NCBI GenBank assembly: GCA_044227605.1
Contig: JBGAWJ010000040.1
Span: 1-12,593, forward strand
DNA: 12,593 nucleotides
Source: JAEUKQ01 sp044227605
GTDB taxonomy: Bacteria > Pseudomonadota > Alphaproteobacteria > JAEUKQ01
Direction of reading: 5' to 3'
This document shows, one piece after another, positions 1-3,995 of the stretch; positions within the stretch are counted from its first letter, which is position 1, and each line of letters begins with the position of its first letter. A program made the position numbers and the translations under genes. The notes under the pieces were generated by a model. It did not search any database. It had not been told where the DNA came from and saw only the letters and a list, made by a program, of their open reading frames with translations.

Positions 1-62
1 TTGCCATTCGTGAGGGCGGCAAGACTGTGGGCGCCGGTGTCGTCACCAAAATCGTCGAATAA
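1..62 (+). CDS. tuf: Elongation factor Tu, C-terminal end (partial)
   Basis: Only the last 19 codons and the TAA stop are inside the window, in the frame starting at base 3. They read AIREGGKTVGAGVVTKIVE, the characteristic end of bacterial EF-Tu domain 3 (the REGG-TVGAGVV strand). EF-Tu is the cytoplasmic GTPase that delivers aminoacyl-tRNA to the ribosome. The gene begins upstream of the window. A tuf copy directly before tRNA-Trp and secE is a common arrangement in proteobacteria. The match is short but highly specific. Confidence 0.93.
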   Translation, partial: AIREGGKTVGAGVVTKIVE

Positions 63-72
63 TTAACTATTG

Positions 73-122
73 TAAGACGGTAAGGGGTTGTAAATTCGAT
101 CTTTTACCGTCTTAGTTTTTTT
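73..122 (+). terminator. Hairpin plus T-tract after tuf
   Basis: An 11-bp perfect stem pairs 73-83 with 104-114 (core AAGACGGTAA with TTACCGTCTT). It can be extended inward by two G-U pairs and a G-C pair. A run of seven T follows at 116-122 after a two-base gap. This has the form of an intrinsic terminator for tuf. The T-tract ends exactly one base before the tRNA-Trp 5' end, so the same element is also the immediate 5' flank of the tRNA precursor. Partial readthrough could supply the tRNA. Confidence 0.78.
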
Positions 123-199
123 AGGAGTGTAGCTCAATTGGCTAGAGCACCGGTCTCCAAAACCGGGGGTTGGGGGTTCGACTCCCTCCACTCCTGCCA
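123..199 (+). tRNA. trnW: tRNA-Trp (anticodon CCA)
   Basis: A full cloverleaf folds by eye. The acceptor AGGAGTG (123-129) pairs with CACTCCT (189-195). The D stem is GCTC (132-135) with GAGC (145-148). The anticodon stem CCGGT (150-154) pairs with ACCGG (162-166) around a seven-base loop with anticodon CCA at 157-159. The T stem is 172-176 with 184-188 around loop TTCGACT. The discriminator is G196, and CCA is encoded at 197-199. The A1-U72 pair and G73 fit tRNA-Trp. It lies between tuf and secE, as is usual in this cluster. No separate promoter is obvious upstream. Confidence 0.97.
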
Positions 200-397
200 C
201 CTCAAAATCATGAATTGTGGCGGGAATAGCATGGGGATTAATTTTTATAGCATGCTGATTTGCTGACCTCGTATTTTTGGCATTTAAACCTACGCTTTGA
301 GGATTGCAGCAAAAGATTAATAAATAATTGTTTTCCCTTGACTTATCTTCTTAAGTCTGCCAAAAAAACCAAGTTTTCAAATATACTGGTAGATCCA
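200..397 (+). other. tRNA-Trp to secE spacer
   Basis: This 198-nt stretch is AT-rich and has no supported gene; the reading frame upstream of secE (from 260) is open but does not look like protein. Visible structure: GCCAC (196-200, from the tRNA tail) can pair with GTGGC (217-221); ATAGCATG occurs twice, near 226 and 247; and a 6-bp hairpin GACTTA/TAAGTC spans 340-357 with loop TCTTCT. A TTGACT lies at 338-343 and a TATACT at 382-387, but they are 38 nt apart and do not form a promoter pair. I cannot place the secE promoter with confidence. Confidence 0.5.
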
Positions 398-577
398 ATG
401 AAATTGTTACAATTCTATCGACAAGTCGTTCAAGAAACAAAAAAAGTTACCTGGCCAACAAGGCGTGAAACCCTGATCACTGCCTTAATGGTTGTGGTTT
501 TAAGCGTAGTGGCATCCCTGTTCTTTTTTTTGGCAGATCAGCTATTTGCTTATGTTATCGGATCGATTATCGGTTAA
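398..577 (+). CDS. secE: Preprotein translocase subunit SecE
   Basis: This 59-residue protein is the short, single-membrane-segment form of SecE, which clamps and stabilises SecY in the SecYEG channel of the inner membrane. The conserved amphipathic segment (residues 7-25: RQVVQETKKVTWPTRRET) carries the typical ETKKVTWPTR motif. It is followed by one hydrophobic span (about residues 26-55). The ATG at 398 is chosen because it gives the normal family length and the usual MKLLQFYR-type start. The frame is open upstream to a TTG at 260, but that extension has no SecE character. The Shine-Dalgarno sequence is weak (GGTAG about 6-10 nt upstream). It lies 24 nt before nusG, the universal partner, and is surely co-transcribed with it. 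Confidence 0.95.
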   Translation: MKLLQFYRQVVQETKKVTWPTRRETLITALMVVVLSVVASLFFFLADQLFAYVIGSIIG

Positions 578-601
578 ACAGAAAAGTTAAGGAGTACGCT
601 T

Positions 602-1132
602 GTGGCGTTGCGTTGGTATGTCATCCATGTATATTCGGGGTTTGAGCGGAAAGTTGCTGCTTCTATTCAGGAGCAGGCCCAAAAAAAGGATATGCAAGAT
701 AAGTTTGCAGAGATTTTGATTCCCACGGAAGAAGTGATTGAAATCCGCAGGGGAGCAAAAGTAAGTGCGGAACGCAAATTTTTTCCAGGCTATGTCCTGA
801 TTAAAATGGATCTTAGTGACGAAACATGGCATTTGGTCAAAAGTACCCCGAAAGTTACAGGATTTTTGGGCAGTAGGGATCGTCCATCACCCATCTCTGA
901 AGGTGAGGCGATGCGTATCTTGACCCAAATGAAAGAGGGGGTTGAGCGGCCTAAGCATTCTATTTCGTTTGAGATTGGCGAACAAGTACGAGTCACAGAT
1001 GGGCCATTCACAACCTTTAGTGGAATGGTAGAGGGGGTTGATTTGGAAAAAAACCGCTTGCGGGTTGCGGTGTCGATTTTTGGTCGTTCGACGCCGGTCG
1101 AGCTTGAATATTCACAAGTGGAAAAAGTTTAG
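602..1132 (+). CDS. nusG: Transcription elongation/antitermination factor NusG
   Basis: NusG binds the RNA polymerase clamp through its N-terminal domain, suppresses pausing, and through its C-terminal KOW domain contacts either Rho or ribosomal protein S10. The 176-residue length is normal. The NGN domain (about 4-110) begins RWYVIHVYSGFERKV and contains the FFPGYVLI strand at 60-67. The KOW domain is at about 123-155 (IGEQVRVTDGPFTTFSGMV). The start is GTG at 602, supported by a good AAGGAG at 589-594 seven bases upstream and by the conserved MALRWYV opening. It follows secE in the expected order and shares its cluster with the polymerase subunits it binds. Confidence 0.97.
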   Translation: MALRWYVIHVYSGFERKVAASIQEQAQKKDMQDKFAEILIPTEEVIEIRRGAKVSAERKFFPGYVLIKMDLSDETWHLVKSTPKVTGFLGSRDRPSPISEGEAMRILTQMKEGVERPKHSISFEIGEQVRVTDGPFTTFSGMVEGVDLEKNRLRVAVSIFGRSTPVELEYSQVEKV

Positions 1133-1155
1133 TATTAGAGAAATTAACAATATTC

Positions 1156-1187
1156 GGCGGGAGACTTGGCCAGAGTTGCTGACCGCC
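1156..1187 (+). promoter_or_regulatory. Probable L1-binding autoregulatory hairpin before rplK
   Basis: GGCGG (1156-1160) pairs with CCGCC (1183-1187), enclosing GAGA on the 5' side and TGA on the 3' side of an internal loop. A short, variable inner arm sits between them. In many bacteria ribosomal protein L1 represses the rplK-rplA mRNA by binding a leader hairpin that mimics its 23S rRNA site, with a GGGAG-type strand opposite a TGA(C)CC-type strand. The arrangement here matches that pattern as I remember it. The position, about 60 nt before rplK, is right. The assignment rests on pattern and context, not on an alignment. Confidence 0.5.
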
Positions 1188-1200
1188 ACTTTCTATGTTT

Positions 1201-1225
1201 AACAATAAAATCTGGCTTTATTGTT
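1201..1225 (+). repeat. Perfect 9-bp hairpin just before the rplK ribosome binding site
   Basis: AACAATAAA (1201-1209) pairs perfectly with TTTATTGTT (1217-1225) around a seven-base loop. Two further T-G pairs can extend the base. No T-tract follows, so it is not an intrinsic terminator. It ends 11 nt before the GGAG of rplK (1238-1241), close enough to affect ribosome access or to be an RNase site. No function is known to me. Confidence 0.6.
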
Positions 1226-1247
1226 GGCGTTATGATTGGAGTTTAAA

Positions 1248-1676
1248 ATGGCAAAAAAAATCGTTGGTTATATTAAATTACAAGTTCCGGCGGGTAAAGC
1301 AAACCCATCGCCGCCGATTGGCCCTGCATTAGGGCAACGCGGCTTAAATATTATGGAATTCTGCAAGCATTTTAATGCGCAAACACAAGGGATGGAAGCG
1401 GGTATGCCAATTCCAGTGGTCATTACGTGTTTTTCAGATAAATCCTTTACTTTTATAATGAAGACACCACCCGTCAGCTATTTCTTGCTAAAAGCTGCGG
1501 GCTTGGAAAAAGGTTCACAAACCACTGGTAAAACAGTCGTTGGTAAAGTTGCAATTGATGAAGTGCGTGCAATTGCCAAAAAGAAAATGGCTGATCTAAA
1601 CGCAAATGATTTAGAAGCAGCGATATCCATGGTTAAGGGATCAGCACGTTCAATGGGCATTCAGATTGTGGAGTAA
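1248..1676 (+). CDS. rplK: 50S ribosomal protein L11
   Basis: L11 binds the 23S rRNA GTPase-associated centre and, with L10/L12, controls factor binding. It is also needed for RelA activation on stalled ribosomes. The 142-residue length is the family norm. The N-terminal domain shows the conserved proline-rich stretch (PAGKANPSPPIGPALGQRGLN, residues 14-34, split by the hinge glycine). The C-terminal rRNA-binding domain occupies about residues 75-142 and contains the family-typical GSARSMGI near the end. ATG at 1248 is preferred over the upstream in-frame TTG at 1236, because it gives the standard MAKKIVGYIK start and lies 6 nt after GGAG. It overlaps the L1 operon leader and is followed by rplA after only 6 nt, implying translational coupling. 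Confidence 0.97.
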   Translation: MAKKIVGYIKLQVPAGKANPSPPIGPALGQRGLNIMEFCKHFNAQTQGMEAGMPIPVVITCFSDKSFTFIMKTPPVSYFLLKAAGLEKGSQTTGKTVVGKVAIDEVRAIAKKKMADLNANDLEAAISMVKGSARSMGIQIVE

Positions 1677-1682
1677 TGGATA

Positions 1683-2381
1683 ATGGCGTTTGTAGGAAAA
1701 AGACTAACAAAAGCTTATGGGTTGGTTGATCGCAACAAATCTTATGCCTTAGATGAGGCGATTAAGATTTTAAAGAAAGCAGCTTCGGCTAAATTTGATG
1801 AAACAGTTGAAATTGCTATGAATCTTAGCGTTGATCCGCGTCAAGCAGAGCAATCCGTACGTGGGGTGGTCCAGCTACCCAATGGAACGGGCAAGCAAGT
1901 AAGGGTGGCCGTTTTTGCCAAGCCTGATAAAGCGAAGCAAGCATTAGAAGCGGGTGCCGATATTGTGGGTGCAGATGATTTGGCTGAAAAAGTGTTGGCA
2001 GGCCAAATTGATTTTGATCGTTGTATTGCAACGCCTGATATGATGGGTGTGGTTGGCAAGCTTGGAAAAGTTTTGGGGCCACGCGGGTTAATGCCGAATC
2101 CTAAATTAGGCACGGTGACTGCTGATGTGGTGCAGGCTGTAAGGGCCGTTAAGGGTGGCCAAGTAGAATTCCGCGCAGAGAAAGCGGGGATCGTTCATGC
2201 CGGTATTGGTAAGGCTAGCTTTACGGAACAAGCGCTTAACCAAAATATTAAATTTTTTGTGGCGGCCATTCAACGGTCGAAACCATCCGGGACAAAAGGT
2301 AGTTATGTTCGCAAGATTTCCATCAGTTCCACGATGGGGCCTGGCTTAAAACTTGAATTATCTAGCGTACAGGATGCTTAA
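1683..2381 (+). CDS. rplA: 50S ribosomal protein L1
   Basis: L1 forms the mobile L1 stalk beside the ribosomal E site and also represses translation of its own rplK-rplA mRNA. The 232 residues match the usual bacterial length. The L1 signature GPRGLMPNPKLGTV is at residues 132-145, between the two domains, and the C-terminal half returns to domain I (SKPSGTKGSYVRKISISSTMGPG). The start at 1683 lies 6 nt after the rplK stop. Its Shine-Dalgarno GGAG (1670-1673) is inside the last codons of rplK, so translation of the two genes is probably coupled. The probable L1 target hairpin lies before rplK at 1156-1187. Confidence 0.97.
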   Translation: MAFVGKRLTKAYGLVDRNKSYALDEAIKILKKAASAKFDETVEIAMNLSVDPRQAEQSVRGVVQLPNGTGKQVRVAVFAKPDKAKQALEAGADIVGADDLAEKVLAGQIDFDRCIATPDMMGVVGKLGKVLGPRGLMPNPKLGTVTADVVQAVRAVKGGQVEFRAEKAGIVHAGIGKASFTEQALNQNIKFFVAAIQRSKPSGTKGSYVRKISISSTMGPGLKLELSSVQDA

Positions 2382-2410
2382 GAATTTTACCGTATCAAGA
2401 TTGATGCGGG

Positions 2411-2535
2411 GACAAAGTTTCCCGGGGAAACCCGGGAATGGTTGGATTAAGAATTTTTTCCAACCGTCTTCCTGTCCAAAGACTGCAGGGGTTGGTGTCA
2501 TTTATTGTTGACAACTGACTTAATTTTCCCGGCAT
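2411..2535 (+). promoter_or_regulatory. L10 (rplJ) leader, autoregulatory RNA with alternative pairings
   Basis: The 315-nt gap between rplA and rplJ holds no gene but is densely structured. The likely L10-(L12) binding core is at 2460-2495: CCAACC (2460-2465) pairs with GGTTGG (2490-2495), CCTG (2471-2474) with CAGG (2486-2489), and the apex reads TCCAAAGACTG. The AAGAC-GCAGG flavour and position agree with what I recall of the L10_leader family, where L10 bound to L12 represses its own mRNA. Competing helices exist. TTCCCGGG/CCCGGGAA (2419-2438) closes on a GAAA tetraloop. CCGGGAA (2432-2438) can instead pair with TTCCCGG at 2526-2532. GGTTGGA (2440-2446) can capture TCCAACC (2459-2465). 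Confidence 0.72.
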
Positions 2536-2614
2536 AGGAGAAAGAAGCAAGAAACCATGAAGCATCTTTTGATGGCCATGTTGTCTCTTAAACTTCCAGG
2601 ACAGGTGACAAAAT

Positions 2615-2641
2615 ATTTCCTTCAGTTTTTATGAAGGAAAT
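2615..2641 (+). repeat. Perfect 10-bp hairpin in the rplJ leader
   Basis: ATTTCCTTCA (2615-2624) pairs perfectly with TGAAGGAAAT (2632-2641) around the loop GTTTTTA. The loop carries five T, but no T-tract follows the stem, so it is not a canonical terminator in either direction. It sits between the L10-leader core and the rplJ ribosome binding site. The stretch 2536-2614 before it contains GGACAGG (2599-2605), a perfect complement of CCTGTCC (2471-2477) in the leader core. Confidence 0.6.
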
Positions 2642-2653
2642 TCGTAGCTAACC

Positions 2654-2690
2654 ATGTTAGGCCGGGTGGCTTAACATAACCTTTGGAGAA
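2654..2690 (+). promoter_or_regulatory. Hairpin and Shine-Dalgarno region of rplJ
   Basis: ATGTTAGGCC (2654-2663) pairs with GGCTTAACAT (2668-2677) around a four-base loop, with one G-U pair that favours the + strand RNA. An alternative small hairpin (CTAAC 2648-2652 with GTTAG 2656-2660) would exclude it. The stem ends 7 nt before GGAG (2685-2688), the ribosome binding site for the GTG start at 2697. The segment CTTTGGA (2681-2687) is the exact complement of TCCAAAG (2475-2481) in the L10-leader core loop, which suggests a way for leader folding to mask the ribosome binding site. Confidence 0.55.
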
Positions 2691-2696
2691 GTATCA

Positions 2697-3215
2697 GTGA
2701 ATCGAACAGAAAAAGAAGAACTGGTCGAATCTTTGCGACAATCGTTAAATAAGGCGGGTGTTATTTTGGTAACGCATAATGCTGGTTTGACCGTTGCAGA
2801 GGTTACTGATTTACGTAAAGTTGTGCGTAAATCGGGTGCGACTTATAAAGTTGCCAAAAATAGGTTAGCCTGTATCGCCTTGGAAGGAACTAAGTTTGAA
2901 GTAGCGAAATCTATATTCAAGGGCCCAACCGCGCTGATTTGCGCCGAAGAACCTATTGCAGTGGCCAAAGCTATTATTGGTTATGTAAGCAGCAATCCCA
3001 AATTAAAGATTGTTGGTGGTTGTTTGGATGGTCAGTTGTTGGATGAGAAGGCACTTAAAACGCTTTCTACCTTGCCGTCGCTCAACGAACTGCGTGCTCG
3101 CATTCTTGGCATGTTGCAAACACCAGCTACACGTTTGGCTACTGTCTTGCAGGCACCTGCAAGCAAGGTGGCGCGTGTTGTCCAGGCTTACAGCAAAAAA
3201 GAACAGGCAGCCTAA
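2697..3215 (+). CDS. rplJ: 50S ribosomal protein L10
   Basis: L10 anchors the L7/L12 stalk on the 23S rRNA at the GTPase centre and, bound to L12, represses its own operon. The 172-residue length is typical for alphaproteobacteria. The N-terminal rRNA-binding domain begins NRTEKEELVESLRQSL and contains VRKSGATYKVAKNRLA (about residues 43-58). The C-terminal helix (about 128-168, with TPATRLATVLQAPASKVARVV) carries the repeated L12-dimer docking surface. The start is GTG at 2697, 8 nt after GGAG. No closer ATG fits. It is separated from rplL by 37 nt and is preceded by its probable feedback leader. Confidence 0.96.
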   Translation: MNRTEKEELVESLRQSLNKAGVILVTHNAGLTVAEVTDLRKVVRKSGATYKVAKNRLACIALEGTKFEVAKSIFKGPTALICAEEPIAVAKAIIGYVSSNPKLKIVGGCLDGQLLDEKALKTLSTLPSLNELRARILGMLQTPATRLATVLQAPASKVARVVQAYSKKEQAA

Positions 3216-3252
3216 AATTATTTATAATCAATAGAAGTTTAAGGAGACAAGA

Positions 3253-3633
3253 ATGGCTGATTTACAGCAATTGGTAAACGATTTATCGAAGTTAACCGTC
3301 TTAGAAGCCGCTGAATTAAGCAAAAAACTTGAGCAAGCATGGGGTGTTTCCGCTGCTGCCCAAGTGATGTCCTCTGGTGGCCCAGCCGCTGGAGGTGCCG
3401 CTGCAGCCCCTGCTGCTGAAAAGGAAGATTTTACGGTGGTATTGGTTAATGCCGGTGCCAATAAAATCAATGTGATTAAAGAAGTGCGTGCCATTACGGG
3501 CTTGGGCTTAAAGGAAGCAAAAGACCTGGTTGAAGGTGCACCGAAGAATATTAAAGAAGGCGTCAATAAAGCAGAAGCTCAGGATTTGAAAAAGAAACTT
3601 GAAGATGCGGGCGCTAAGATTGAGTTGAAATAA
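3253..3633 (+). CDS. rplL: 50S ribosomal protein L7/L12
   Basis: L7/L12 is the multi-copy acidic stalk protein that recruits and activates translational GTPases. The 126-residue length is normal. It has an N-terminal dimerisation and L10-binding domain (residues 1-32), a flexible Gly/Ala/Pro hinge (about 37-56, SGGPAAGGAAAAPAAEK) and the globular C-terminal domain (57-126) with the conserved KINVIKEVRAITGLGLKEAKDLVE factor-binding face, written here in two linked parts. A strong AAGGAG at 3241-3246 lies 6 nt before the ATG, stronger than that of rplJ. This fits the higher L12 to L10 ratio needed. The 37-nt spacer from rplJ contains a TATAAT (3223-3228) with no matching -35 element. Confidence 0.97.
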   Translation: MADLQQLVNDLSKLTVLEAAELSKKLEQAWGVSAAAQVMSSGGPAAGGAAAAPAAEKEDFTVVLVNAGANKINVIKEVRAITGLGLKEAKDLVEGAPKNIKEGVNKAEAQDLKKKLEDAGAKIELK

Positions 3634-3648
3634 GGCTGATACAGAGGA

Positions 3649-3690
3649 TTGGTAGAATGAGATAAAGTCATTCTACCAACCTTCTACCAA
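3649..3690 (+). repeat. 12-bp hairpin after rplL with a second competing 3' arm
   Basis: TTGGTAGAATGA (3649-3660) pairs perfectly with TCATTCTACCAA (3668-3679) around the loop GATAAAG. The nine bases TTCTACCAA recur at 3682-3690, so the 5' arm has two possible partners three bases apart. No T-tract follows on the + strand, so it does not look like an intrinsic terminator of rplL. Its position suits an mRNA processing or stability element at the rplJL/rpoBC boundary. That role is inferred from position only. Confidence 0.65.
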
Positions 3691-3693
3691 AGT

Positions 3694-3744
3694 AAAAAAA
3701 ATAAAAATTAGCTTATAGACGTATCTGCGTCTTTAGGCTAATTT
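3694..3744 (-). terminator. Minus-strand hairpin followed by T-tract
   Basis: Read on the minus strand, AAATTAGC (3744-3737) pairs with GCTAATTT (3712-3705). Two mismatches flank a short 2-bp helix further in, and a 5-bp AGACG-type apical stem closes a six-base loop. The 3' side runs into TTTTTA and then eight T (3701-3694). On the + strand the hairpin is followed only by a few T inside the stem, then CC. One T-G pair on the + strand is an A-C mismatch on the minus strand, so the fold itself is slightly better on the + strand. The T-tract supports the minus strand. Confidence 0.5.
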
Positions 3745-3867
3745 CCATTACTTCGTAAAAGTAAAACGTTAATTATTACGGTATATGTGTTCATAAGGCC
3801 AATTCAGTAGTCGAAAGATGCGGCCCTTTTCTTGGGTTATCCGCTTTATTTAAGAATGAAATAAAGC
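3694..3867 (-). ncRNA. Candidate small RNA on the minus strand of the rplL-rpoB spacer
   Basis: The interval is bounded by a promoter-like pair on the minus strand (3874-3901) and a hairpin plus T-tract that reads correctly only on the minus strand (3694-3744). The predicted transcript is about 174 nt. It would start at or near the G opposite 3867 with a hairpin (GCTTTATTT with AAATAAAGC) and be fully antisense to the rplL-rpoB mRNA spacer. It does not resemble tmRNA, SRP RNA, RNase P RNA or a 6S RNA that I can recognise. A tiny ORF of 18 codons lies inside (3794 down to 3738) without a ribosome binding site. Everything here is prediction from sequence signals. If the terminator is inactive there is no such RNA. 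Confidence 0.38.
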
Positions 3868-3868
3868 G
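3842..3868. repeat. Perfect 10-bp hairpin in the rpoB upstream spacer
   Basis: CGCTTTATTT (3842-3851) pairs perfectly with AAATAAAGCG (3859-3868) around a seven-base loop AAGAATG. No T-tract follows in either direction. It would form in a readthrough rplL-rpoB mRNA. On the minus strand it would be the very 5' end of the candidate small RNA. The 5' base of the stem can alternatively pair with GCGG at 3820-3823. Confidence 0.6.
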
Positions 3869-3873
3869 AAGAA

Positions 3874-3901
3874 ATTATAGTTTAAGGAATGAGAGTGTTA
3901 A
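3874..3901 (-). promoter_or_regulatory. Candidate sigma-70 type promoter facing away from rpoB
   Basis: On the minus strand, TTAACA (3901-3896, five of six matches to TTGACA) is followed after 16 nt by a perfect TATAAT (3879-3874). The predicted start is near 3867, a G on the minus strand. There is no extended -10 TGN. This is the best -35/-10 pair I found in any intergenic region of the window, and no minus-strand protein gene lies downstream of it. In an AT-rich spacer such a pair can arise by chance. Confidence 0.5.
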
Positions 3902-3995
3902 GGGTTAAAATTTTTTACATATGACGCTGGACAGAGACGTTTCTAGATATTTTATCATCAGTTTTTATTATTGCTAAGCAGACGGGATCATCCAC

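Larger units (their letters stand above)
3634..3995. other. rplL to rpoB spacer, hairpin-rich
   Basis: The 362 nt hold no supported protein gene. From left to right: a 12-bp hairpin with a duplicated 3' arm (3649-3690); an A-rich stretch (3691-3707); an imperfect long hairpin (3705-3744); a region where GCGG and CCC (3820-3826) can pair with GGG and CCGC (3834-3844); a 10-bp hairpin (3842-3868); and an AT-rich run up to rpoB. I see no convincing + strand promoter for rpoB and no + strand T-tract terminator, so rpoBC is probably transcribed by readthrough from rplJL. In E. coli the corresponding spacer holds an attenuator and an RNase III site. Minus-strand signals here are listed separately. 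Confidence 0.7.

Noticed and set aside
260..397. N-terminal extension of secE by 46 codons from a TTG
   Set aside because: The extra residues have no SecE features and the protein from ATG 398 already has the normal length and start.
2419..2459. GAAA-capped hairpin plus T6 as a terminator of rplA
   Set aside because: The T6 (2454-2459) is 15 nt beyond the stem and lies inside another helix, so the spacing is wrong for an intrinsic terminator.
2508..2538. Perfect TTGACA in the rplJ leader as a promoter -35
   Set aside because: No acceptable -10 lies 15 to 19 nt downstream, and the hexamer is inside the structured leader.
3010..3234. Second + strand frame overlapping the 3' half of rplJ
   Set aside because: Its translation is an out-of-frame shadow of rplJ with no Shine-Dalgarno or family likeness.
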